A DNA stretch of 64,000 nucleotides from positions 17,657,269-17,721,268 of the forward strand of contig CM040440.1 in NCBI GenBank assembly GCA_022749755.1, read 5' to 3'. Below the pieces are notes generated by a model, which worked only from the letters and a program-made list of their open reading frames with translations, had not been told where the DNA came from and ran no database searches. Below are positions 1 to 13,155 of this stretch, piece after piece. This stretch comes from Azadirachta indica (Eukaryota > Streptophyta > Magnoliopsida > Sapindales > Meliaceae). Each line of letters starts with the position of its first letter. The stretch's first letter is position 1. The translations under genes and the position numbers were made by a program.

Positions 1-303
1 CTATTATCCCATTAGCATCACAACAGGCACCGGGGCTCCATTAAATATCATGCTAGTTCATGTAACAGAAAGAGAAATGAAAAATAAAAGAAAATAAAAA
101 GGTAAATACAGAACAACTAGTACTTTTTTCATAGTAGGCATAAGTAAAGATAAAAATTCTGAAAGTGTTTTACAATTTAATACTACTGATCATCACCATA
201 TATGAAAGCAAATATGTTCATATTCACTATTTCACATGACATCCATTTTCATTTCAATAAATGCTCCTAACTTGCAAAACAAAGATGAAGTGAATATGCT
301 CAC

Positions 304-822
304 TTTTTTAGCATCAACTTGTAGCAGATACAAATCCTCCTTCGTGTTCAAAAAGAAGTTCTGTAATGTTGACTGCACCTGCAAAATGAGAAATAAAAAA
401 TATGGCATGAGTTTTAGGCCTCAAAGCAGAGTCAAATATACAGCCAACAATTCAAAATCTAAGCACCCATCTCAGATAGCCAGTTCGACAAGATCATCTA
501 ATTCTGTTCTTTTACTTGTTTAGAAACTTTCTTGATAGTTTGAGTTCATATAGGTTATTTCTCTTAACAATTTTTGGCTACACATAAAAAGTTCATACTG
601 CTAATTCTCATTAACAGACTCTAAAAATGTAAAATTTTTGCGAAGAATAGAAAATGAAGCAGAGAAGAGGAGGTTGACCTGGTCGAGCTTACTGAGATGG
701 AAGCAACCGGTGGATTTGTCAAGTTCTCCACCAAAAGAAGATCCATTTTTCTGGAACTCTTCCCATTCTTTAGCCGTGCTGATCCTGTACACGAATTCTT
801 CACCTTCCTGTTTTCCACCCAT
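304..822 (-). CDS. DUF952 domain protein, partial (runs off left edge)
   Basis: Two coding exons are visible: 679-822 (start ATG at 822) and 304-378, joined phase 0 across a GT-AG intron. The first exon has the DUF952 pattern: VYRI near residue 11, AKEWEEF, and a GCFHLSKLDQ motif before the splice site. The second exon continues with TLQNFF, a KEDLYLL strand and QVDAKK before a gtgagc donor. The family is about 100-120 residues, so roughly the last third should lie beyond base 1; I saw no third exon in 1-303. DUF952 proteins are small soluble proteins of unknown biochemical role, sometimes misannotated as glutathione transferases. The gene is head-to-head with GLB1, with 318 bp between the two start codons. 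The family call is confident; no function is claimed. Confidence 0.75.
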
Positions 823-1140
823 TTTCAGCCACCTGGTCTATTCTACTCTGCTGTAAACAGCAAGATTACATAATTACATTACCATTACCCCGTTAACAAA
901 TTAACGTGGGCTTATAACAAAACATGGCCCAGTAGTATAGGACTAATTGGAGCCCAACTAACAATAAAGTCCAATTACCACGTGCCGATTCAAAACCCCA
1001 CTCCTTTTAACTTTTTGTAAATAGAGCGAGCGCACCGCATTGTTGACGTTACCTGCGAGGCTCGGACATTGTAGTTCACTGTCTGTAACATTACATATTT
1101 ACATTACTGTAATCCAACTGAACCTCTGCATTATCAAATC
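823..1140. promoter_or_regulatory. Divergent promoter between the DUF952 gene and GLB1
   Basis: The 318 bases between the two start codons must hold both 5' UTRs and both core promoters. A G-box core CACGTG lies at 979-984 and runs of CCCA/GGCCCA-like motifs lie at 920-960. I see no convincing TATA box on either side. G-boxes bind bZIP and bHLH factors and are common in light- and ABA-responsive plastid genes. Regulation by this one is inferred. Confidence 0.5.
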
Positions 1141-4100
1141 ATGGCTGTTGCAATTGTAAAACCGGGCTCGCTCACTCCTCTCCACTTCTCTTCTCGTCTC
1201 AAAGAATTCCCTCTTTTGGATTGCAGGTCATTCCGGCCCAGGTTAAGGAATTTTCGAATTTCTCAGCTCAAATACACTAGAAATGCATCAAATCTTCCTG
1301 TTATCAGAGCTCAGAGCACTCCTGGTATCGATTAAAAGTTTTTCCTTCCATTTTCTTTTCAGAAGTTTATAGGTTGCTGAATGTGTAGCAATACTGTTTG
1401 AGTATTTGGAATTTGATGGTGCTATGTTTGGTTGCTTACAGATTATATTCCTGATTCTAAGTTCTACAAAGTGGAAGCCATTCTCAGGTATTGAGTTGCT
1501 GGTTATGGTTATGCCCATGTGATTATATTCCTTTAATAGAGCGCGATGATTAGGACCGCAAGTTACTCTTGACCCTTCTTTTTTAAAAATGTCACCGTAT
1601 TTACTGAGTTTCATATATCTACTTTTATTCTTATTCTTTTAACTGTTGCTGAATTTGGGATCAAATAGGCCATGGAGAGTCCAGCAGGTTTCCTCGGTAA
1701 GAACTAATATATCTTCACCATTGCTGTTTATAGTTACAAATAGAATTACGCCATTTTAATCTATTTGCTTGGAAATTAATAAAATAACATGATTATGTTT
1801 TGAATTCTACTTACAGTACCACTAGAAATTTCAAGTATTGCCATCTCACTTCTTCTCTTTTAACTCTGCATTCCAGTCATCACTTGCATGTAGGAAACCT
1901 TTTATAATCTTCGGTTGCATCTCCAGTGCTATAACTTGCAAAAGCTATGGTGCCCATAGTGATGGCTGTTGGTTATTTTTGGTTGTGATATTTTGTCAAA
2001 CAAATTCACAATCTACAGAAATTATGGGCCAATTATAGATATGATCTATGTATCAGAATCGAATTGCCTTACATTCAAAGCACAAATCTTGTATTGTGCA
2101 TTCCTCAATCTCCATTATGTTTCCATCATGATTTGTTAGCTAAGTTTAGGTTTCTCAAGTCCACTGTTTTGGTAGGATTATTGGTTAGCTGAAAACTTCC
2201 AGCTGTAACTTGTCCTGTTCTCAGCATTTCTATCTCCTGACAGTCCATGACAGCTATGAGACTCCCCTGGGGGCTCTGACGCAAATGTCTAGGTTGGCTA
2301 TCAGCAATTAGTGCCCTTTTTCCTGCCAAAAAATGTCCCGCAATATGATTTTAGCTCAAGGAAATTAAAATGTGATATGGTCACCTTTGTGTGAACCTCA
2401 TTTTATCGGCAGATGGATTCATCTTCCACGGCAACAAGAGTTTGTATTTGTCTTTCTGGCCTTTTCAACTTCTATTTGTGAGAGATAGAAGGAAGCATCT
2501 TTTTCTTTTGGCTTGAATAGTTGAGCAATCCGGTAAACCATAAAATGCATTATTTTCGTCAAGCAAAAATTGGAGAGGCATAGGATTCTCAATTGTGCTG
2601 TTGAGAGTGATTGTCTAACTTCAAGTTAATAGATGAAGAATTTCAAATTTATTGTACCTATTAGGGATCTGATTTAGATAATAACAGATGGATGCCTTAA
2701 AATCCAACATATTAATTACTTTAGCCCATAAATTGGCTAAATACTGTTTAATTTAATCGTTGAAATTCTTCAGCCTGTTATATCTTCTGAACTCTTAAGT
2801 CACATGGTGTTGGCACTATTTTTTGGTTTCTTTTCGCAAAAATGAAGGCTCTGTTGAAAATGGGTATTCGTGGTGTCACGGTTTCTGATGTTCGAGGCTT
2901 TGGCTCTCAAGGTGGTTCAACAGAGAGACATGGTGGTAAGTTACGGCCTTCTAGAAATGTTCAAATTTGCATCCGGATGGCTAAAGTTATTGTAATCAGA
3001 TTTGTTTCCTATGATTTATTTCTTACAACTCCAACCTATTAGCCACTTCCTTGATTTCCAATATAACTTTTATTGCTTGGAATTACATTTGAGAAAGTTG
3101 GTTGTTCCATTGCTGTTTATCTAAATTATCTCCATGATTTAGCTTGTTATTCTTGCATTTGATTATGAGATACAAGTGTTTACTATGACATGTTTTCTTC
3201 CAAATTTTACCTTTTTTTCCCTGATGCTGGGGGCATTCACTAGATATTTTTTGATTTGGCTTATATGAGTTATATAGCAGTTTAAGATTATCCTTATTTT
3301 CCTGTTTCATTGAACATTTTTTTTTGTTTACTCGTATGCAGGTTCTGAATTTTCAGAGGACAAGTTTGTTGCTAAAGTGAAGATGGAGATTGTGGTGAGC
3401 AAAGACCAGGTATACATAATATTGGTGTCTTAACTGGTGATTTCAGGAAGTTAAACATTTTTCTCCATCACAAGTGCAAAGTTCGTGGGTTTATTGCTGC
3501 AGAAAGAAAAAATGTTGGTCATCGATTTCTTGCTAAATTATTGCCCATTATTTAGGTTGAAGCAGTGATAGATAAAATAATAGAAGAGGCACGGACTGGG
3601 GAAATTGGTGACGGCAAGATCTTCTGTAAGACTTTAAACTATTTTATTATGAAATGTTACTTCAAGCCTGTCTTGTTAACTTCTGTAGCTGTGAAATGTA
3701 ATCAACCACAGTATCAAGCAACTGAAAATTTTAGATCAATTTGGTGTATTTGCTGCTTTATCTATCATCCTGGGTTTTATTAATTAGTTTATTTGTGGTC
3801 AATACCTCACTATAAGCCTGAAGCCTCATAAATACATCTTCATAGGGAAAACAAAGATCTGTATTGAACAAACAATAGAAGATTTTTCGAACAGTTTTCT
3901 CTATTGCTGGCCTTGGTAGCCAATCGGTTATTCTGTTCCTTTCAAAGCTGAAGATCTCAGGTTCAGCCTGTGGCATGGCATGTCATTGGCAGAGGAGGCT
4001 ACACTTCACAATCTCTGTTTTTGGAGAGATTTAAGTTCCTCTGTTTCTGGGGTGCAGCTCTCAGAGCTTGCACTTTATGGAGGATTTCTGCATTTGATAT

Positions 4101-4634
4101 GTGGTTTAAACTGAATTGACAAATTATAGTTATTTTACAGAGCTTGGTTATCTGACTTGAGAAGTAAAGGGAAAAATAATGTGGTTGCAAAGTCCATAGC
4201 GACTATCGTGTCAATCTATTAGTGAATTGATCTTTGGTGATAGTTAAATTCTCGCAAAGTGGGTTTTGGAATTAGACTACTACACTGACTATGAAGCTTT
4301 ATGCCCAGCTTCTTTCATGCTAACAACTGTCAGAAGCAAATTGTTTACTTTAAATTTGTGTGTCTGTCACTTAGCCATATCGGATGATTCTGGTCATTTC
4401 TTGAGATTTAGTTGGAGCTTCTAATCTTAAACCTAATGTTGTGCAGTGGTTCCTGTCTCCGATGTCATAAGAGTTCGAACTGGTAATTCACCTCGTTTTC
4501 TGCTGTATTTGCCATAAAAAGAATGATTGCTTGTTGAAACGTCCTTAAACAACCTATATGATTTTTCAGGTGAACGCGGGGAAAAAGCTGAACGGATGAC
4601 AGGAGGATGGTCCGACATATCTGCAGCTTCGTGA
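1141..4634 (+). CDS. GLB1: Plastid PII signalling protein GLB1
   Basis: Eight exons: 1141-1324, 1442-1487, 1669-1696, 2848-2935, 3342-3409, 3556-3625, 4447-4482 and 4570-4634, totalling 585 nt and 194 residues, close to the known plant length. The first ~60 residues are basic and Ser-rich, as in a plastid transit peptide. The PII core follows: YKVEAILRPWRV, a T-loop with GFGSQGGSTERHGG, a B-loop EARTGEIGDGKIF, and the C-terminal RVRTGERGEKAERMTGG segment that forms the plant Q-loop. Plant PII binds ATP/ADP and 2-oxoglutarate, activates N-acetylglutamate kinase in arginine synthesis and inhibits acetyl-CoA carboxylase; the Q-loop makes the kinase interaction glutamine-dependent in most plants. 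All expected loops are present, so it looks functional. The ATG is the first one and directly opens the transit peptide. Confidence 0.95.
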
Positions 4635-5557
4635 TCCTGTTATGCAATAGATCAGATGAAAAGATTAGCAACTAAACATCTTCTGAGTTCTGGACATCAT
4701 TCCCCTTATGGTTTAGAAGATTATGATACTATTATTCTGCTCTCCTTGTGTTGTGCCAAGATAAAAATAAGTAGTTAATTGGAAAAAAAAAAAAAAGTTG
4801 GGGATCGTTGTCAGTAAGTTCATTAGTTTAATTAGCTTTCAGTTTAACATTGTGTGTTGTGGCAACCCAGAAAATCCACATAAGTACTTTTGTGATGATT
4901 TATTATCCTGATAAAAATGTTTGAAACTCTAAACTGGCATTCCTATGGCCGTGGATTTGGGGGACCCATGCTTTGGCTTATGAGTTTTATGTTGGCTGTA
5001 TGTGTACTGGTCTCATACACCGACTGCCTGGCTGTCTTGATTTTATGACAACATCAACATGTTCATTTCCTCGACCTAGGCTTGGTTGTTACTTTAGATG
5101 TCATTCGATCATGGGGCCTCGTTTTCTTTTCTGAACATTGTGCATCCTATGAAGAATGGGCGGCATCATATATAATTACTTAAAATATATTTATATTTTG
5201 AAATTTATTGAATTTTAACAAATTCTGTCAAAGAATAAACTTTAAAATCCACAAGTAAATTCATTTTATTTACTCTTCCGAAAATAGAGGATGACAATTA
5301 ATTGTATCTATTTGAAATTCGAATGTAACTATAATTTCGCATCTGGAATTCCGAATCCCAATCAGAAAATTGTAATTTCCGACAGGGAAACGAATCTCCC
5401 ACTACCCAAACAGGCCAGAATCTCTAATGCATGCAGGCCAAGCGTTAACTACCAGCGTCTTGAAATTTTAAGCGAAGATGCTAAAATTTTTAAAAAGAAA
5501 AAAAAAAAAAAAAGGAAACACTGACGGCGTGAAAACAGTTAAACAGCTGTTTGGTTC
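4635..5557. other. Intergenic, GLB1 3' UTR and ARF promoter
   Basis: The first ~250 bases are probably the GLB1 3' UTR. The rest is AT-rich with a 13-A run near 4783 and an interrupted 16-A run near 5500 just upstream of the ARF TATA box. No further gene was recognised. Confidence 0.5.
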
Positions 5558-5565
5558 TATAAATA
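5558..5565 (+). promoter_or_regulatory. TATA box of the ARF gene
   Basis: TATAAATA lies about 700 bases before the ATG. The distance is explained by a leader intron: the 5' UTR exon would begin near 5590, and a good acceptor (ttgcag) ends at 6250, ten bases before the ATG. Leader introns are usual in plant ARF1 genes. Confidence 0.55.
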
Positions 5566-6256
5566 CAGAAACTCCGTGACCGTGAAAATATTGAAGGACA
5601 GGTCGTAGATCTTCACCAAAGCAATACCACTCTCTTCTCTGGCAAGTTCTTTGTGCTCTCTTACATTGCATCTCTCTCCTTTCTGTTTCGTTGAATTGTA
5701 CGAATTCTATCTCACGCTTTTAACCCTAGATTTAGATCTCTCCGTTTTATTTTCTTTTATTGTTTTAATCTCCCTTGCTTCTGATCTGGTTTTGTTGTTC
5801 TTCGGTGTACATCTGTTAATTGATTGTACGCCTTCAAATCTAAAACATTGTTGCTTTATGATCTCTTATGCCGGGACTTACATATATGTTTGAATTATCG
5901 AATTATGCTTTGATGCGTTAGATTTGGATGTGTTTTGTGTCTTTCGTGTTTGATCTAATGTAATTCAGGTTTATTTCATTTTTAAACTGTTCCCTAATGA
6001 TGTTTGGTTAACTTGATTTGGATCGGCACATTTTTAATTAGATCTAATAATTGCAATTTTAAAGTGTTGCGTGCATTAAAGTAAATGTTCGGAATTTTTT
6101 CCTTTTATCCTTTGTATTGATTGCTGTTGGATATGCCAGAGGATTACCCATTTTGATTTTTGTTACAATATGCGTCTATAGATTTTAAGCTATTACGCTC
6201 TAGAAGATGCGTAATTATTTAATATGGTCTCGCATTGTTGGTGTTTGCAGTTGTGA

Positions 6257-7842
<1,586 letters not shown>

Positions 7843-9403
7843 ACGGCTAAATTCGGAGTTTTGGGTTGCTACAAGTGCTGAAATATAGAGTTAGCATCAC
7901 TCGGTGTTCTTGGTTTTCTCCCTGTAATCGTCTGTTGCCTGTTTTATCGTGTTTGTTTGTTTCACTTCCAAACATTACATTGCCATTTGTTACTTCATAG
8001 TTTCAGAATAATCATTGAATTTTTAGTTTTCCTCATGGTATCCTCTCGATAGTCTTCCATATTTTTGGCAGTCTTTGTTCTGTTCAACATCAAGCATGGG
8101 TGATGAGCCTCCAGTCACAGTACATCTTGGTGATTCCATTCTTTGATTACTAATTTGTGCTGTGATCGTTAATTTGTCATGGCATATGGCAACTCAATAT
8201 CTATGTTCTGGGAATCGTTACGAGAGCCAACAGTATGCGTAAGGTATTCTTTTCTATAACAAGGACACACCGGTGATTTCACTTGTACACATTTTAGAAG
8301 AAGTCATTTCATGTCATCTATACGAAGTGTTCAAAAGTTCACTGATGTAATGGTTCGGGGATTAGCTATTTCCTTATTCGTTGAATTTCACCAGTTTTGC
8401 AAAAATTGAACAGAAAGATTAATAGTTTGTGATGAAAAATGGTCGCATCATTGCTAAATGCAGGAAACCTGGTTGATGATCATATCTATATGGTAGACCA
8501 TGTTCTCAGACGAACATAGTAACACGAATTTTCTCAGTCGCATAAGTAAACGAAAAGAGTGAACGGCCACTGGTTTAAGGCCAATAATTAAATTTTGCAG
8601 TGTCCTTGACTTGAAGGACATGATAACAACTAATAAGTAAAATAGGCCAAGGCTGCAAGAATCTTAGAAAAATTGCCATATTTTTTCGGCCATGAAAATG
8701 CGAAATTGAATAGAAAGGAATTGGGGACCTCAAAAAGAACACTTTGAAGCGCTCTTATTCAACTGATTCATGAATGACATTCTGAAAGTAAAGGCTCTTG
8801 AATCGTCGGCTAGACAAACTAGTTTTGCCGGAGAATACGAGCATAGTAGAAAGGTGTCCCTAACAAACGAATTAATCGTCCAAACAACCTCAACTCATTG
8901 GTTGAATAGTGCTCATCAGAGTAACCTGGAACCAGATCATTCCTAAGGTTCCAGCCTCAGGTTTCCATAGCATTGTATTTCTATTACAGATGCACTGCCA
9001 GACTCCAACACAGCAGAACCATGTCTGAAATTGTCACTGGGTCTCAGAGTAAGGATTCATCATCACAACCAAGTTCTTCAATCATTTGGGCAGCAGTTTG
9101 TGGTTTCTTGCATGATTGCTGATAAAAGAACTAAAACCAAAATGGGAGCCATGGCAATGAAAGAATTTTTCAAGAAAATGAACTAGATTAAAATTATGAG
9201 GTTTCAAAACGAAAACCTCTGTTAGGGGCCAGCCTGAGCCTAGAATAAAAAAGAAGAACGAGTTGACAGTGGCCTGATTCTTAATATCCAAATGGTTCAC
9301 AAGCTTTCTTTTAGCATGCCAGTATTATCAGCTCGGCTTTGAAATCTTCCTAAAGACATGATCAATCACAGCCATGCAATTAAGATGGAAGCAAGTCTAG
9401 ATT
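7843..9403. other. Convergent 3' regions of ARF1 and the PPR gene
   Basis: ARF1 (plus) and the PPR gene (minus) are tail-to-tail. The first ~300 bases fit the ARF1 3' UTR. The stretch 8700-9400 has a more balanced base composition than other intergenic DNA here and may be a long, possibly spliced, PPR 3' UTR. No frame longer than 72 codons looks conserved. Confidence 0.4.
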
Positions 9404-11014
9404 TCACATCTCTGCTTGGTTTTGTTCCCTTTCATGGACTATAGAAGGCCCAAAAATGGCCATCTTCTGTGACAAGTTTTGAAGGGCTTCTTGCTTGTTT
9501 GCTAGTTCCATCAGAACCTTGATCCTTCGGAAAGAAACATTGCTGGGCTTATGCCCTTTCTCTATCATCTCCAAGAAACACTTTTCAGCTTCTACCAGCT
9601 TCCCCATGTCACAGAGCAAATCAAATAACACATCAGATACCAAAATATAAGACCCAAAACCCTTCTCCACCATGTCATTCCATAATTGCAATGCCATCTC
9701 CACCTTTTCCTGCCGCTTAAACAACTTAATAAGAAACATACAAGATTGTGTATTTGGGAGGCATCCAGTATCCATCATTCTCTGGTACAAATTCCATGCA
9801 CTTCTCAAATCGTTCGACCAGAAGAAAACCCTAAGGAACAGATTGTAAGTAGTTGCATTCGGGCCTAAACCCTTTTCCACCATCTCATCCATCAATCTGA
9901 ATGCATCACCAAGCCTCTTTGCAATACAGAAATTTCTAATAGCAGCATTGTAAGCTGCAGCATCCGGGTAACATCCATACTCCTTCATTTCTTTCAAAAC
10001 ATCTCTGGCTTTATCAGGTTGACCAACCAACCCCAATCCCCCAATGATACTTGTATAGCTGATCACATCAGGCGATATATCCTCATCCCTCATCCTCTCA
10101 ACAATTTTATATGCCTTCTCTACTTCCCTACCCTTACAATACACATCAATCAAACAATTGTATGACACAATATCAGGTTTGACTCCCATTTCCCTCATCT
10201 CCTCAAAGAAGCCATCGGCCTCCTCCACGGACTTCCAACCAGATAAAAGTATATTGAAAGTCTGCAAATTAGGCCTGAAATCATGCTTTAAACTGTGATA
10301 CACATTCCTAGCATCTGTCATACTCTTCTCCTGACACAAAGTCCTCAACAATGCATTGAAGCAAGTAATATCAAATTCTGGAACCAGTTTCTTGAACATT
10401 TCAAAAGACTCAATGGTCTGCCTAACCGAACAAACCTTTGCAACTCTAGCTAAAACCACTTGCATGGTTCTGGGTGATATTAAAGACTTATCTTTTCTCT
10501 TTGTTTCAGCCAAAACATCCCATATTAGATCAAATCTACGGCCCCTACCTAATATGTAAAGCATTGTATCTAAAGAAAAGGCAGTGTGATAAAACCCTCT
10601 TCTATTATCAATATATCTAAAGAACTCAAGTGCTTGTAGAGGATTACCATGGCTAAACCTGAATCTTTTTAACACTTTATCAACCAAATCGTTAGAGATA
10701 TTAACCCCACTAGATTTCAACGATTGTTTGAGGTTTTTAGAAGATGTACAGCTAGTGATTATGCGAAAAACAGTATCAACGTCGTCGTTTCTGGGAGAGA
10801 CATCAGAGGAAAAAAATAAATGAGAGAGAAATGAACTCGCATTCTGTAGATTAATAGTGTTTTTCGAGAGTAGTCGGAAATCCAAAGCGTACCTTGATGA
10901 TAGAGGTTTACGAATCCTCATTATTTCGACCAATTTGGGAGATAAATAACCGGAATTTGATTCATCGAGGAAAAAGCCATGAATGAATACTCTCAAGCCC
11001 CATTTTAGGAGCAT
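9404..11014 (-). CDS. P-class pentatricopeptide repeat protein, probably mitochondrial
   Basis: A single exon of 536 codons with no intron, as usual for plant PPR genes. Tandem ~35-residue repeats fill roughly residues 210-500, for example PDIVSYNCLIDVYCKGREVE, PDVISYTSIIGGLGLVGQPD, PDAAAYNAAIRNFCIAKRLG and PNATTYNLFLRVFF. There is no E, DYW or SMR domain at the C-terminus, so it is P-class. Such proteins bind organelle RNA one base per repeat and act in stability, splicing, cleavage or translation. The N-terminus is doubtful: the first Met gives a hydrophobic start, while an internal Met near residue 32 opens a basic, Ser-rich segment (MRIRKPLSSRYALDFR) that is a better mitochondrial presequence. 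The RNA target cannot be read by eye. Confidence 0.9.
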   Translation of the reverse strand: MLLKWGLRVFIHGFFLDESNSGYLSPKLVEIMRIRKPLSSRYALDFRLLSKNTINLQNASSFLSHLFFSSDVSPRNDDVDTVFRIITSCTSSKNLKQSLKSSGVNISNDLVDKVLKRFRFSHGNPLQALEFFRYIDNRRGFYHTAFSLDTMLYILGRGRRFDLIWDVLAETKRKDKSLISPRTMQVVLARVAKVCSVRQTIESFEMFKKLVPEFDITCFNALLRTLCQEKSMTDARNVYHSLKHDFRPNLQTFNILLSGWKSVEEADGFFEEMREMGVKPDIVSYNCLIDVYCKGREVEKAYKIVERMRDEDISPDVISYTSIIGGLGLVGQPDKARDVLKEMKEYGCYPDAAAYNAAIRNFCIAKRLGDAFRLMDEMVEKGLGPNATTYNLFLRVFFWSNDLRSAWNLYQRMMDTGCLPNTQSCMFLIKLFKRQEKVEMALQLWNDMVEKGFGSYILVSDVLFDLLCDMGKLVEAEKCFLEMIEKGHKPSNVSFRRIKVLMELANKQEALQNLSQKMAIFGPSIVHEREQNQAEM

Positions 11015-11588
11015 GCTGATGCTAGTAGGTTTCCCATCCTAAGTCCCCTATACGGCATCGCTTTATTACTCGAACCTTTAAAGCGCTGCCGTTTTTGGAA
11101 TACAAAAAGTTTCCAACTTTTCGAGCGTTATCTATGGTCCGTTCTCGCTTGGTCAATCTCACTCTCCTCTCCCTCGCAAATGCTAAAATCTCTCTCATTA
11201 TTATATTGGATCCTTTTAAAAAAAAAAAAAAAACTAATAAATATGTAAGAGTTGATGTTATTTTGCTATTATTTGAATTTATGTTAGGTTCGTGGTGAAA
11301 TCAATAATTGAGAACTTTTAAAGAAGATAAAATAATTTTTAACATAATATTAATAATAATCGACTGCTTGTAAAGAAAATCTTAGAGCTCCATTCTAAGT
11401 GGTAATAGACGGGATAGCAAGGAAATTTTCTGGAAAAATCTCTCATTAAGTTGTCAGGCTTTTGTGCATGACGTATTTTATTTTTATTTAAAATATACTT
11501 TACTTGTAACTCGCGATACAATAGTAGTAGGCGCGTAAAGCACAGTACATATATATATATATATTTATATAAAATAATCTTTTATTGA
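11015..11588. other. Intergenic between the PPR and PMEI genes
   Basis: AT-rich, with a 13-A run at 11220 and an (AT)n stretch near 11549-11564 just downstream of the PMEI stop. No gene was seen. The PPR promoter must lie in the first few hundred bases. Confidence 0.4.
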
Positions 11589-12152
11589 TTACAGGCCCAT
11601 TAGCATATCATTAACAGTTAAAATGACTCCTACTAAATTAATCACCTTTTGATTCACAGCTGCAGTGGGTGATTCCGTTATGGGTTCGCTTCTCCGATAA
11701 ATATTTTGACAGTCTATAACTAAATTTGTTCCATCTCTAACCCAATTGGTCACATCAGGATAAGCCTTATTGTTAGTAGATTTAAAAGCCTCTGCAAATT
11801 TCTGAAGAGCAGTTTGATAATCGGACTCGCAAACGTTTAGTCGTTGTAGGCCAACAGGATCGCGGACAGTGTTGCGAATCTCAGGAATGTCATCACCAAG
11901 AGTTTGCTGTAACAGGTTCATTGTTATTTGAATAGATAATTTGCCAAGACCATTCAAGTCAGCCGTAGCAGAACGAGGGTCTAATGCGAAAGTTGAAACA
12001 CAAAATTGATAGTCAGTATATCGCTTGCATACTCTGTCGATTAACGTTGTATCGGCCATTGCAATGCTATAATTATTACCATTAAACAAGAGGACTGTGG
12101 CGACGTGAAACATAGCAACAACATCAACCAAAAACTTGTAAGACGGCGCCAT
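11589..12152 (-). CDS. Secreted invertase/pectin methylesterase inhibitor (PMEI) domain protein
   Basis: A single exon of 187 residues, typical for the family. The first ~33 residues contain a hydrophobic stretch (VVAMFHVATVLLF) that fits a signal peptide ending at the small-residue site before DTTLIDRVC. The mature part has the four conserved cysteines as C42, C51, C108 and C148; the first pair sits in VCKRYTDYQFC and the third in LQRLNVCESDY, where it would pair with C148. The fold is a four-helix bundle with an N-terminal hairpin. Members inhibit either pectin methylesterases in the cell wall or acid invertases; sequence alone does not separate them reliably. A decayed fragment of a related gene lies about 0.8 kb further right in the same orientation. 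Confidence 0.85.
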   Translation of the reverse strand: MAPSYKFLVDVVAMFHVATVLLFNGNNYSIAMADTTLIDRVCKRYTDYQFCVSTFALDPRSATADLNGLGKLSIQITMNLLQQTLGDDIPEIRNTVRDPVGLQRLNVCESDYQTALQKFAEAFKSTNNKAYPDVTNWVRDGTNLVIDCQNIYRRSEPITESPTAAVNQKVINLVGVILTVNDMLMGL

Positions 12153-12985
12153 TGATCTTCTTCAGTTTGCATTTACAATAATATTATCGTAATTAGGTTT
12201 GTGTATGTAGTATAGTCTACATATATATATATATATATGCTGACGCATGTTTAAATTAAATACACAAACAGATTTGGTAACGCCAGCGAGACCTTCATTT
12301 CATTGCCCGAGCATTTATAATTAAACAACGCATTTATAGTAGTTATTTTGAATTGGGATAACATTCAGCTGTCATCTACGAGTTCATGCCAAAAATAGTG
12401 TCTTACCTTACTAGATACAAGAGCATTAATTTATCATATCATTTTTTTCAAACGTATGGGCTAGCTTATACATTATTTTTACTAATTTAACGTTTAATTA
12501 CTACAATTTAATGCTCCATATGTTAATTCCTAGCCGTTAACCATATATGCTTGCAAAATGCAGTCATCCGAAGTGAATAAATTATTTAAATTTGTTATAT
12601 TAACTTTGGAGTGTGATAATAGACATTTTACCTTTTAATTCGTTCATTGTTGTCCAAGGAAATGTACACGTTTGTTTAATTAACATGAAACTGAAGCCCA
12701 AAAGGGGAATCTGATCCTTTTCCCATCTAGTGTTTCCTAAGGTTTGAATATATATTATATATCGTGTATACATGACAATATATATACCGTCAACTCGGTT
12801 AAAAGTAACTAGTAAATTACATGTAAATATTGCTTAATTTCCAATCTCATTCAGTTTTTTTTTTTTTTAATATATATTTAACATATAATTGACAATAGAA
12901 TCGATCAGCACATAACCACAGTGTGGTATACATAGTACGTAATACAGAGCGAATCCAAGCACTGTATTATGCACCCATAAGATGA
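12153..12985. other. Promoter of the PMEI gene and AT-rich spacer
   Basis: The sequence has an (AT)n tract near 12222-12238 about 70 bases upstream of the PMEI start, which could serve as a TATA region. The rest is AT-rich with an 18-T-like run near 12856. I see no other gene. Confidence 0.4.
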
Positions 12986-13155
12986 TTAAGTAGAGCAGCA
13001 AAAGTTGCTCCTGTTGATGTGCCACAACGGAACGAGCTGCGCTATCCATAGATTGAAAAGCCTGTCCAGATTGGCAGACGTTTAGTCGCTGTAGGCGAAG
13101 TTAATCAATCATATTCCTACGAATCTCCGCAATTGTAGCGGGTGCGGTCACAAGA
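12986..13155 (-). pseudogene. Decayed PMEI-domain gene fragment
   Basis: Read on the minus strand this stretch encodes AEIRRNMI, a stop, then LRLQRLNVCQS, QAFQSMDSAARSV. It matches the intact neighbour (EIRNTVRD, LQRLNVCES) around the third conserved cysteine, and the nucleotides acgtttagtcg are shared with the neighbour at 11831. A TAA interrupts the frame and the flanking N- and C-terminal parts are not recognisable. It is best read as the remnant of a tandem PMEI duplicate. Similarity is by eye only. Confidence 0.6.

Noticed and set aside
1288..1614. 108-codon minus-strand frame over GLB1 exons 1-2
   Set aside because: It overlaps the well-supported GLB1 coding exons on the other strand and has no domain.
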